Positions 1-7,448 of a stretch of DNA of 7,862 nt are shown here, piece after piece. Every line of letters begins with the position of its first letter. Position 1 is the first letter of the stretch. The position numbers and the translations under genes were made by a program. The notes beneath the pieces were generated by a model that worked only from the letters and a program-made list of their open reading frames with translations, did no database searches and had not been told where the DNA came from. Source of the stretch: Chitinophagales bacterium (lineage in GTDB: Bacteria; Bacteroidota; Bacteroidia; Chitinophagales; UBA2359); contig JAHDDA010000055.1 in the NCBI GenBank assembly GCA_020629595.1, positions 1-7,862 of the forward strand, written 5' to 3'.

Positions 1-108
1 CAAGAAAACGGAATTGAAACTTGGATTATAAACGGACACGAATCGAATTTTTTGATTAATGCTTTTGAAAATAAAAGTCTGTTTTCTAAAATTGTAACTT
101 TTAATTAA
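1..108 (+). CDS. C-terminal end of a protein, possibly amino-acid-kinase fold (5' partial)
   Basis: Frame 1 is open from the window edge to a TAA at 106-108, giving 35 residues that begin QENGIETWIINGHESNF. The pattern GI-x-x-W-I-I-N-G followed by a short helix-like stretch resembles the C-terminal end of amino-acid-kinase-fold enzymes (glutamate 5-kinase, uridylate kinase and relatives), where a 'G-I/V...I.NG' strand comes just before the end. That is family resemblance from memory over a very short stretch, so the identity is tentative. Its stop codon overlaps the stop of the convergent marR gene within the shared TTAA at 105-108, so the two transcripts must overlap unless they end inside coding sequence. 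No terminator hairpin is visible at the junction. The coding call is better supported than the function: the frame is open and its composition is typical of the neighbours. Confidence 0.55.
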   Translation, partial: QENGIETWIINGHESNFLINAFENKSLFSKIVTFN

Positions 109-557
109 CTTCTCAACTTATCCAATAAAAAACTAAGTTGTTCTGCTTCTTCGTTACTAAGTGATTGTATGTTCTTGAAAAGGCGTTCTATTTTTTCTTC
201 TATTTTTTGAGTTTGCTCTATACCTTTTTCAGTAATAAAAATATCAACTTTTCTTCTATTGGTTGGGCAGGTTCTTCTTTCCAACATTTCAAGTTTTACC
301 AATTTATCTACCAATCGAGTTAAATCTCTTCCTTTATCAAGCATTACATCTAAAATTTCGCCTGGTGAAGAAGGCTTAGGATGCTTTCCTTTTACAATTT
401 TAAGTACATTGAAATGTTGTGCTTGTAAGCCAAATTCTTTAAAAATGGGAGTTTGTAAATCTCTTAACCAATTCGAAGTATATAAAATATTTACAAATAC
501 TTTTTCGGTTATACTTTTAAATTTAGATTGTTTTATGGCAGATTTAATATCTTTCAT
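105..557 (-). CDS. MarR-family winged-helix transcriptional regulator
   Basis: Encodes a 150-residue protein, the usual MarR length of about 140-160. These are dimeric DNA-binding repressors, often released by small-molecule ligands or oxidation. The N-terminal helices (about 1-42) and C-terminal helices (about 112-150) would form the dimer interface. The winged helix-turn-helix lies between: GLQAQHFNVLKIV (43-55), PSSPGEI (62-68), the recognition-helix region LTRLVDKLVKLEMLERR (79-95) and the wing TNRRKVDIFITEKG (99-112). The wing carries TNRR where many family members have DRR. C97 is the only cysteine and sits at the wing, not near the N-terminus as in OhrR-type redox sensors. I chose the ATG at 555-557; a TTG two codons upstream (561-563) is possible but weaker. 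There is no Shine-Dalgarno motif, which is normal for Bacteroidota. The gene is divergent from the SNF2 gene, and an inverted repeat overlaps its promoter, suggesting autorepression. The ligand and regulon cannot be inferred from the sequence. Confidence 0.93.
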   Translation of the reverse strand: MKDIKSAIKQSKFKSITEKVFVNILYTSNWLRDLQTPIFKEFGLQAQHFNVLKIVKGKHPKPSSPGEILDVMLDKGRDLTRLVDKLVKLEMLERRTCPTNRRKVDIFITEKGIEQTQKIEEKIERLFKNIQSLSNEEAEQLSFLLDKLRS

Positions 558-564
558 TCTCAAA

Positions 565-580
565 TTTTGTTACAACAAAA
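565..580. promoter_or_regulatory. Candidate MarR operator: 7-bp perfect inverted repeat
   Basis: TTTTGTTACAACAAAA has 7-bp arms (TTTTGTT/AACAAAA) around a 2-bp centre. It lies 7 bp upstream of the marR ATG and overlaps that gene's -7 element. MarR dimers bind pseudo-palindromes of about this size, and autorepression from a site on their own promoter is common in the family. The palindrome and overlap are seen directly; binding by this MarR protein is inference. Confidence 0.55.
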
Positions 581-583
581 GTA
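576..583 (-). promoter_or_regulatory. Bacteroidota -7 promoter element for marR
   Basis: Read on the minus strand this is TACTTTTG, a perfect match to the Bacteroidota -7 consensus TAnnTTTG. Transcription would start near position 570, giving a leader of roughly 13 nt before the ATG at 557. No clear TTTG -33 element is seen at the expected distance; the closest is TTAG near 606-609. The element overlaps the inverted repeat at 565-580. Confidence 0.5.
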
Positions 584-697
584 AATGAATGTTAAGAATG
601 TTTTACTAAAATGTTAGCTTATTGGCATATTTTATAAGTTTTTAAAAATGCTAAGAAATAATACTGTTTTAAAATAGCATTTATTAGGTAGTGCTTT

Positions 698-705
698 TAA
701 TTTTG
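698..705 (+). promoter_or_regulatory. Bacteroidota -7 promoter element for the SNF2 gene
   Basis: TAATTTTG followed by C matches the consensus TAnnTTTG(C/T) exactly. It would start transcription at about 710-712 and leave a leader of about 68 nt before the ATG at 779. I do not see a good TTTG -33 element about 19-21 bp upstream (the region reads GCATTTATTAGG), so the promoter may be weak or need an activator. Confidence 0.5.
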
Positions 706-720
706 CACCTTGCTTTTAAA

Positions 721-737
721 AAACGATTTAATCGTTT
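721..737. repeat. 17-bp perfect palindrome in the SNF2 leader
   Basis: AAACGAT-TTA-ATCGTTT has two 7-bp perfectly complementary arms with a 3-bp centre. It sits between the predicted -7 element and the start codon, at about +10 to +26 of the expected transcript. It could be a protein operator or a small RNA hairpin. It is not followed by a T-tract, so it does not look like an intrinsic terminator. It does not match the repeat at 565-580, so the same regulator is unlikely to bind both. Confidence 0.45.
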
Positions 738-778
738 AATAAGATATTTTTCAAAATTTCAACTTCATAAACTTTTAA

Positions 779-3700
779 ATGGCATCAAGAAATAGTTCAA
801 CCTTAGTGGATTATGCTTTATCTGTACGAGAATTTTACGAATCAAAATCAGATAGTCAAGGAAGAATTCGTGGGCGTAGAATTGCTAATAAAAAACAATG
901 CTTAGTACAAGAGCTTGATTTAGACAAGCAAAAAGCCAGCTTTGTTATTAACAAAAATGGGCAACACGAAGGTCTTATAAATATTGCCAATTACTTAGAT
1001 GGTAATTTCAAAATTGAAAGTAGCTACACTTCGGCAGATGGAAGTTTATTAGATGAAAACGTAATTGCCGCCTTAATGGTTTTAGAGCAGGCCTTAGAAA
1101 AGTGGCAAGATCTACAAACAGGTGTAAATATTAATGATACACGTTCAACAACCTTAGAAATTGATAAAATTTCAAGCACAATTAATTACGCAAATACAAC
1201 AGCACAAAATGTAAATAGAGCAGAAATTTTAATTAAATACGATGAAGTTAAATTAATCGATTCAAGCGATCCTAAACGTATTGAGTTTAAAATATTTGAT
1301 AGTACAAAGTACGTTAATGTTGTTTTTGAAAGGAGTATTAATCAAAATATATTATCTAGCTGTAGTTGTTCTGATATTTCTTACAAACTTTGCCAACACA
1401 AAGTTGCTGCTTTAATGTACTTTAAAAACTTGAAAGGCGATTATGCTTTTCAGTTAATGAAAGATCATACTGCCAATAAAAACGATTTACTTCAAGAATA
1501 TGGTTACTCATTAGATGATGATATTGAGGGTAAATTTGCTTTTTATTTTGAAGATGGAGAAGTAAAACTTCAGGTAAGAGATAAAAAGTTAAAGAAAATT
1601 AGTAACAAAGAACAATGGAGTGCCTTTAGTGAAATTTTAAGTAACAACTCTTTACAATTACAACAACTTTCTATTTTTGAACAAACTCAAACAGAAAAAA
1701 CCTCTTGGGGCAGGGGTTTTGGAATTGCATTCTATAATTTAACTATTAATACACCAGACCAGTTTCCTGGTTTTCAATTTATTGCATTAGCAGGTAAATT
1801 AGACGATTCAGGCAGAAGGTTCAGAACAAATATTGCCCACATTGATCAGGCACAACAACAAGCCCTACCACAAATTACCGATGCTGAATTGCAATTAGAA
1901 GATGCACTTAGATTTTTTGATCACGAGAGTATTAGTAAATGGGCGAATAATAAATTTAAAAAGAAATTTGTTTGGTCTAAACTTAATGCTCAAGAACGTT
2001 ATGGCTGTCTTCAATATGTAAGCAATAGATTAAAACAAGTTTTCCCATTATTGAAAAAAGCAGTATTTGGGCATTTAAAAGATCCAAGTTTAATTAAAAT
2101 GGCTAATTTTCAGCCATTAGAAATTATTGATGAAACACCCGAATTGTGTTTTGAATTGGTTGAAAACGAAAAATTTTTAGAGTTAAAACCATTTATAATT
2201 TGGGAGAATATTCAATATCCTTTAAATGAATTTACCCAAAAAGCAAGTCTGTTTTTAATTCACGAACGTTTTTTATTTTTAATTGACAGCATAGAAACAG
2301 CAAGTATTCTTGAGCAATTTAAGGATCAAGCTGAAATAAGATTATCTAAAGCAGACTTTTTAGAGTTTTACAAATCGGTATTAATTAATCTTCAATCGAA
2401 ATATAAAGTTGAAATAAACACAGAAATCAATTTCATTGAAGAGAAGATAAAAGGAAAGCCAAAAGTTATTCTTAGCGAAATTGATAATTTCTTGTGTTTA
2501 ACCCCAATAATGGCTTACAACGAACACGAAGTAGCTGTTTTGAGCAAAGAAGATATATTATATCAAAACGAAACTGAAGAAATAATAAAAGTTGTAAGAA
2601 ACGAAGAAGAGGAAAAGGCTTTTGAAGAATTAATTATAGGTTTACATCCAAGTTTTGGTCAAATCGAGGATTTAAAAGGTGCTTTATTTTTACCCTACAA
2701 TGAAGTTATAAGAAATAACTGGTTTCTAAATATTACTCAGCAACTACGAAAGGCTAATATTGACTTAATTGGTTATGAACACTTATTACGTTTCAGATTA
2801 AACCTAAACAAACCCGAAGTGCTTGTAATGGCAAACTCTGGAATTGATTGGTTTGATATTGAGATAAAAATACGTTTTGGAGACCAAGAGTTAGATATAA
2901 AAGACCTACAAAAAGCATTAAAGAAAAAACAAAATACTATTCAACTTGCCGATGGAACTATTGGCGTAATTCCTGAAGATTTTATCAATAAAAACGCTGT
3001 TTTATTAAAATTAGGAGAAGTTGAAGGAGATAAATTAAAAGTGTCAAACCTTCATTTTTCTTTAGTAGAACAATTATTCCAAGAGTATGGTAAAGATGAA
3101 TATTTCCCAGAAATTGAAATGAGACGAGAGCAATTAGCAAAGTTCGATAAAATTGAAACACAACCAATTCCACAAGAGGTTAAAGCCGAATTGCGTGATT
3201 ACCAAATTAGTGGTTATAGTTGGCTATGCTTTTTAGATGAGTTTAAGTGGGGAGGTTGTATTGCCGATGATATGGGACTTGGTAAAACGCTTCAGGTTTT
3301 AACATTTTTACAGAAAAAGATAAACGAACAGCCAGATAAAACACACTTAGTAATTTTACCAACCACGCTTATTTTCAATTGGCAAAACGAAATAAACAAA
3401 TTCTGTCCAAATATAAAATCAATGGTGCATCGTGGAACCCAACGTGATAAGCACACCGATAATTTTGCCGATTACAATTTAGTAATTACTACTTACGGAA
3501 TTTTGGTGCGTGATATTGGAATGTTGAGTGAATACAACTTTGGTTACATTGTTTTAGACGAATCACAGGCAATAAAAAACCCAAATTCTAAGCGTTATAA
3601 AGCAGTTCGTTTGTTAAAAGCCGAAAATAGAATTGTATTAACTGGTACACCAGTAGAAAACAATACTTTCGATTTATATGCACAAATGAATTTCTTAAAT

Positions 3701-4576
3701 CCAGGATTATTAGGAGGTGTTCAATTTTTTAAAGAAGAATTTAGTACACCAATTGACCGTTATGATAATCAAGGAAGAATGGATCAATTGAAGCGTTTAA
3801 TTTATCCATTTTTGTTAAGAAGAACCAAAAAACAAGTTGCTGCTGAATTACCAGAAAAAACAGAAAGCGTTTTATACTGCGAAATGCCAGCCGATCAACG
3901 CCAAATTTATGATAACTTTAAAAAACATTACCGTCAACGTATTTTAAAGAAAATAGAACAAGATGGCTTGCGTAAATCAAGTTTCTTTGTATTAGAAGGT
4001 TTATTGAAGTTACGTCAAATTTGCGATTCGCCAGCTCTGTTAAGTGATAACGATGCAAAATATGATGGAACGCCAGTAAAAATTGACAGCCTTTTAGATA
4101 ATATTACCGAAAAAATGCACGAACACAAAATATTAGTGTTCTCACAGTTCGTAGGAATGTTACAATTGGTTCGTCAAAAATTAGATGAAAACGGCATTAT
4201 TTACGAATACCTTGATGGCTCAACCAGAAACCGTAAACAAAGAGTAAACCGTTTTCAAAACGATGAGTTCTGTAGAGTATTCTTAATAAGTCTTAAAGCG
4301 GGTGGGGTAGGAATTAACCTTACCGAAGCCGATTATGTTTTCTTATTAGACCCTTGGTGGAACCCAGCAGTAGAGGCACAAGCAATAGACCGAACACACC
4401 GTATTGGACAAACCAAAAAGGTATTCTCTTACAAGCTAATTTGTAAAGACACTATTGAAGAAAAGGTATTGAAATTACAAGAAAAGAAAAAAGCCTTAGT
4501 TTCCGATTTAATTTCGCCTGAAAACAATTTCTTTAAGCAATTAGATCAGGAAGATGTTATGGATTTATTTGCTTAA
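779..4576 (+). CDS. SWIM zinc-finger and SNF2-family DEAD/DEAH-box ATPase
   Basis: Encodes 1265 residues. SNF2-family proteins are double-stranded-DNA translocases that use ATP to move along DNA and displace or remodel bound protein; they usually lack true strand-separating activity. An N-terminal SWIM zinc finger is visible as C195-S-C197...C205-Q-H207, a likely nucleic-acid or protein contact. About 590 residues follow without a motif I recognise; bacterial homologues carry a 'SNF2-associated' domain in this place. The ATPase core is complete: LRDYQ (805-809), Walker A DMGLGKT (831-837), motif Ia PTTL (861-864), Walker B DESQ (927-930), motif III LTGTP (954-958), motif IV KILVFSQF (1117-1124), motif V KAGGVGINL (1173-1181) and motif VI DRTHRIGQ (1204-1211). 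The start is the first ATG after an in-frame TAA that directly precedes it (776-778). The gene is transcribed alone: divergent from marR and closed by an intrinsic terminator. No methyltransferase, nuclease or phospholipase-like partner lies beside it, so a defence role is not supported; a housekeeping role in transcription or DNA repair is more likely. Confidence 0.96.
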   Translation: MASRNSSTLVDYALSVREFYESKSDSQGRIRGRRIANKKQCLVQELDLDKQKASFVINKNGQHEGLINIANYLDGNFKIESSYTSADGSLLDENVIAALMVLEQALEKWQDLQTGVNINDTRSTTLEIDKISSTINYANTTAQNVNRAEILIKYDEVKLIDSSDPKRIEFKIFDSTKYVNVVFERSINQNILSSCSCSDISYKLCQHKVAALMYFKNLKGDYAFQLMKDHTANKNDLLQEYGYSLDDDIEGKFAFYFEDGEVKLQVRDKKLKKISNKEQWSAFSEILSNNSLQLQQLSIFEQTQTEKTSWGRGFGIAFYNLTINTPDQFPGFQFIALAGKLDDSGRRFRTNIAHIDQAQQQALPQITDAELQLEDALRFFDHESISKWANNKFKKKFVWSKLNAQERYGCLQYVSNRLKQVFPLLKKAVFGHLKDPSLIKMANFQPLEIIDETPELCFELVENEKFLELKPFIIWENIQYPLNEFTQKASLFLIHERFLFLIDSIETASILEQFKDQAEIRLSKADFLEFYKSVLINLQSKYKVEINTEINFIEEKIKGKPKVILSEIDNFLCLTPIMAYNEHEVAVLSKEDILYQNETEEIIKVVRNEEEEKAFEELIIGLHPSFGQIEDLKGALFLPYNEVIRNNWFLNITQQLRKANIDLIGYEHLLRFRLNLNKPEVLVMANSGIDWFDIEIKIRFGDQELDIKDLQKALKKKQNTIQLADGTIGVIPEDFINKNAVLLKLGEVEGDKLKVSNLHFSLVEQLFQEYGKDEYFPEIEMRREQLAKFDKIETQPIPQEVKAELRDYQISGYSWLCFLDEFKWGGCIADDMGLGKTLQVLTFLQKKINEQPDKTHLVILPTTLIFNWQNEINKFCPNIKSMVHRGTQRDKHTDNFADYNLVITTYGILVRDIGMLSEYNFGYIVLDESQAIKNPNSKRYKAVRLLKAENRIVLTGTPVENNTFDLYAQMNFLNPGLLGGVQFFKEEFSTPIDRYDNQGRMDQLKRLIYPFLLRRTKKQVAAELPEKTESVLYCEMPADQRQIYDNFKKHYRQRILKKIEQDGLRKSSFFVLEGLLKLRQICDSPALLSDNDAKYDGTPVKIDSLLDNITEKMHEHKILVFSQFVGMLQLVRQKLDENGIIYEYLDGSTRNRKQRVNRFQNDEFCRVFLISLKAGGVGINLTEADYVFLLDPWWNPAVEAQAIDRTHRIGQTKKVFSYKLICKDTIEEKVLKLQEKKKALVSDLISPENNFFKQLDQEDVMDLFA

Positions 4577-4591
4577 ATAATTTTACTTTTT

Positions 4592-4633
4592 AACCCTTTG
4601 AAATTAGTATTATTTTCAAAGGGTTTTGTTTTT
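4592..4633 (+). terminator. Intrinsic terminator after the SNF2 gene
   Basis: A 12-bp perfect stem, AACCCTTTGAAA (4592-4603) with TTTCAAAGGGTT (4614-4625), closes a 10-nt loop and runs into TTTTGTTTTT (4624-4633). It begins 15 bp after the SNF2 stop codon. The sequence left of the stem is T-rich rather than A-rich, so it should act on + strand transcripts only. It separates the SNF2 gene from the dehydrogenase gene, which then needs its own promoter within 4634-4699. I could not identify a convincing TAnnTTTG there. Confidence 0.88.
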
Positions 4634-4699
4634 ATAATATACACCAAAACAAAAACATATCCGTTTTGTAAAGTATATAAGCTAAAGTACATTCTACCT

Positions 4700-7438
4700 A
4701 TGAACAAATACTTACTCGTCTTTTTTCTGTTTTTTGTTAGTTCTATTAGTTGTCTTGCACACGAATTTTTAGCTGAAGGCTTTGCTGTACAGCAAGTTAC
4801 CAATGAATTTCAGCAAGTAGTAAGCGTTGAATTTGACCACTTAGGAAAAATGTATATTTGTCGTAGAGATGGATATGTGAGTATTTATGAAGAAGGCAAA
4901 GAAACCGTTACACCAATTGATATTAGCAACGAAGTAGATAATTTAGGCGATCAAGGATTAATGAATATTGCCTTACATCCTAATTTTGAAGAAAATGGAT
5001 ATATTTATTTGCTGTATTTAGCAGATTTTCATTTTGTTACTGCTTACGGAACGCCAGATTATGATCCTAATTTTGATTATTTTGGACCTTCAGTGCATAG
5101 AGTTACACGATATACTTTAGATGCAAACACCAATTTTACAAGCCTTGTTCCAAATAGTAGAAAAGTTATATTAGGAGAAACTGTGGCAGATGGCATTCCT
5201 CAATTGGCTTCGGTACATGGAAGTGGAGCATTAGAATTTGGAACAGATGGTTCTTTATTTGTTTCGGCTGGTGATGGCTCAACTTACGAAGGGTATTATA
5301 CAGGCGATGGACCACCGTATTATAATGAGTTTGTATGGCAAGCCTTAGAAACAGGTGTTATTGATCATCGACAAGAAAAAGGTTCTTTTCGTTCACAGAT
5401 AGTTAATAATTTGAATGGGAAAATCTTAAGAATTAATCCAGAAACTGGGGAAGGATATCCAACAAATCCGTTTTATAATGCCGAAAATCCACGAGAAGCA
5501 AAATCAAGAGTTTGGTCATTGGGTTTAAGAAATCCGTTTCGTTTTTCGGTAAAACCTGGCTCTGGAAGCACCAATGTAAACGATGGAAACCCAGGAATAT
5601 TAATGGTTGGAGATGTAGGCGAAGGAGCTTGGGAAGAACTTAATGTAGTACGCAAAGGAGGACAAAATTTTGGTTGGCCTCTTTTTGAAGGAGTAGAGAC
5701 TATGTCTATTTTCGCTGGAATCCCAACTGAAAATGAAGATTACCAAAATCCATTGTATCCTGAAAATTGCGACAATCAATATTTTAACTTTCAAGATTTA
5801 ATTATCCAAAATTCACCAACTGAAGTTGAATTTTACAATCCTTGTGATGAAACACAGTTAATTCCTGAAAATATTTATACATTTCAACATAGTTTACCAG
5901 ATATAATTTGGCCCCATGCACCCGATTTTGGTTATTCTGCCTACATTCCTGCATTTAATGAAAATGGCGAACCCTATGCACAGGCTTTAGAAAATCAAAA
6001 TACAATTGATAATGATGGAAGTTTTACGGGCTATGCCAGTATTGGAGGCGATTTTTATGAAGGAGAAACTTGGCCCGAACAATACCATCAAGGATATTTT
6101 CACGCCGATTATGTAATGGGTTTTATTCGCTTTTTTGGATATAATGATTTGAATGAGTTAAAGGAAACTTACAGATTTTATGATGATGATTTAGAGTTAG
6201 TAGATGTACAGTACAACCCACACGATGAATGTTTATACTTTGTAAATTTTACATGGGAAGGTTCGGAAATTTATAAAATTTGCTATGGTGTAAATCCTCC
6301 TCCCATTGCCGAAATAACAGTCGATAGTTATTTTGGTGTTTCGCCATTAACGGTAAACTTTAGTGCCGAAAATTCTTACGATTCACTTGATGAAGAAATC
6401 ATTGATTATAGTTGGAATTTTGGAGATGGAAATACAGCCAATGGCATTGAAGTAGAACATACTTTTATAGCTTCGTCTAATAATCCAACTTCTTTTTTGG
6501 TACAGTTAAGTGTTACCGATTTAGAAGGGAATATTGGAGTAAGTGAGCAGATTATTTCTTTAAATAACACGCCACCACAAATTAACATTAGCAGTATATC
6601 AGAAGGTTATACTTTTTCTTTAGCAGGAAAAAATGTAGTTGCTTTAGAGGCAGAAGTATTTGATAATGAACATAGTAATGATGAGTTAACTTATACTTGG
6701 CAAACTATTTTGTACCACGATGACCATAATCATCCAGAGCCAATAGTTGAAGCCCAAAATACAGAAACAATTTTAGATCCAGTAGGTTGTGACGGTGCTG
6801 TGTACTATTACAAAATAGTTCATACAGTAACAGATCCAACAGGCTTATCGGCTTCAGAAGCTATTGACATTTTTCCTGATTGTGAGACTGAACCCTTTGT
6901 TGATTTTGGTTTATTTGTAGCTAAAACACAAAGAGAAAATATTTTGTTGAGTTGGTTTACTTTAGAAGAAAAAGATGTTCAAAATTTTGAAATTCAAAGA
7001 AAAATAGGAGGAGAAAATTGGGAAATAATTGATAATATTCAAGCCAATTCTCCTGCATTTAACCAAGAATACCAAACTACTGATATTCCACCCAGTGATA
7101 CTTATGTTAGTTATAGAGTAAAAATTATTAGTAATAATGGAGTGGAGGTGTATTCAAATCCAGTTCAAGCAATTTTACAACAGCGTTCCAAACTATATTT
7201 ATATCCAAACCCTACAACTGGTACGTTAAACTTAGATATCTACAACTTAGATTTAGCCGCTGTTTTAAACATTTATAATACCAATGGTAAGTTAGTTTAT
7301 ACGAAATATTATGAAGGTACAAATGCTGAAGGCTGGTTTATTGATAGAATAGATTTACCCAATCTTATTCCCGGAATTTATGTAGTTCAAATTAAAAATG
7401 GCAATGAAGAGTTGGCTGAAAAGTTGATTGTAAAGTGA
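4700..7438 (+). CDS. Secreted glucose/sorbosone dehydrogenase-type protein with PKD and T9SS sorting domains
   Basis: Encodes 912 residues. MNKYLLVFFLFFVSSISCLA is a signal peptide, probably cut after A20. Residues about 25-530 form a GSDH/Hhip-like six-bladed propeller, the fold of soluble PQQ-dependent sugar (aldose) dehydrogenases. Visible landmarks are GLMNIALHPNF, HGSGALEFGTDG with H173, GDGS, LRINPETGEGYPTNPF, GLRNPFR (275-281) and NFGWPLFEG (323-331). H173 and R277-N278 line up by motif with the catalytic His and the Arg-Asn pair of soluble glucose dehydrogenase. After it come a PKD domain (about 533-620, WNFGDG at 572-577), an Ig-like domain (about 624-730) with an H-D-D-H-N-H motif at 673-678, an FN3-like domain (about 735-830, LSWFTLEE) and a type A T9SS sorting domain (833-912, YPNP at 835-838, ending EKLIVK). 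The protein should cross the outer membrane and be attached or released. The frame stays open upstream to a TTG at 4598, but that start lies inside the terminator stem and would bury the signal peptide. No cytochrome c motif is present; substrate and electron acceptor are unknown. Confidence 0.93.
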   Translation: MNKYLLVFFLFFVSSISCLAHEFLAEGFAVQQVTNEFQQVVSVEFDHLGKMYICRRDGYVSIYEEGKETVTPIDISNEVDNLGDQGLMNIALHPNFEENGYIYLLYLADFHFVTAYGTPDYDPNFDYFGPSVHRVTRYTLDANTNFTSLVPNSRKVILGETVADGIPQLASVHGSGALEFGTDGSLFVSAGDGSTYEGYYTGDGPPYYNEFVWQALETGVIDHRQEKGSFRSQIVNNLNGKILRINPETGEGYPTNPFYNAENPREAKSRVWSLGLRNPFRFSVKPGSGSTNVNDGNPGILMVGDVGEGAWEELNVVRKGGQNFGWPLFEGVETMSIFAGIPTENEDYQNPLYPENCDNQYFNFQDLIIQNSPTEVEFYNPCDETQLIPENIYTFQHSLPDIIWPHAPDFGYSAYIPAFNENGEPYAQALENQNTIDNDGSFTGYASIGGDFYEGETWPEQYHQGYFHADYVMGFIRFFGYNDLNELKETYRFYDDDLELVDVQYNPHDECLYFVNFTWEGSEIYKICYGVNPPPIAEITVDSYFGVSPLTVNFSAENSYDSLDEEIIDYSWNFGDGNTANGIEVEHTFIASSNNPTSFLVQLSVTDLEGNIGVSEQIISLNNTPPQINISSISEGYTFSLAGKNVVALEAEVFDNEHSNDELTYTWQTILYHDDHNHPEPIVEAQNTETILDPVGCDGAVYYYKIVHTVTDPTGLSASEAIDIFPDCETEPFVDFGLFVAKTQRENILLSWFTLEEKDVQNFEIQRKIGGENWEIIDNIQANSPAFNQEYQTTDIPPSDTYVSYRVKIISNNGVEVYSNPVQAILQQRSKLYLYPNPTTGTLNLDIYNLDLAAVLNIYNTNGKLVYTKYYEGTNAEGWFIDRIDLPNLIPGIYVVQIKNGNEELAEKLIVK

Positions 7439-7448
7439 TAAGATTTAC

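Noticed and set aside
386..557. MarR as an OhrR-type thiol redox sensor.
   Set aside because: The N-terminal part has no cysteine; the only cysteine (C97) is at the wing, not at the OhrR sensing position.
259..588. A 109-codon open frame on the + strand opposite marR.
   Set aside because: It is antisense to a clear MarR-family gene, has no recognisable domain, and crosses the marR promoter; it is a shadow frame.
779..4576. The SNF2 ATPase as part of an anti-phage system such as DISARM.
   Set aside because: No methyltransferase, DUF1998 or phospholipase-D-like gene is adjacent, the gene has its own promoter and terminator, and SWIM-SNF2 proteins are common chromosomal genes in bacteria.
4633..4638. 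TATAAT as a promoter element for the dehydrogenase gene.
   Set aside because: It overlaps the terminator T-tract, has no matching upstream element, and Bacteroidota use TAnnTTTG rather than the enterobacterial -10.
4598..4699. A 34-codon N-terminal extension of the dehydrogenase gene beginning at a TTG.
   Set aside because: The TTG lies inside the stem of the SNF2 terminator, and the extension would place a typical signal peptide internally. The ATG at 4700 directly starts that signal peptide.
4700..4762. Possible lipoprotein signal ending in SISC (C18).
   Set aside because: The -3 position is Ser rather than Leu/Val/Ile, and CLA followed by HE fits ordinary signal peptidase I cleavage. T9SS cargo normally uses signal peptidase I.
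4573..4803. A 76-codon minus-strand frame across the SNF2 terminator and the start of the dehydrogenase gene.
   Set aside because: It covers the terminator stem and the opposite strand of a signal-peptide coding region, and it resembles no protein I know.
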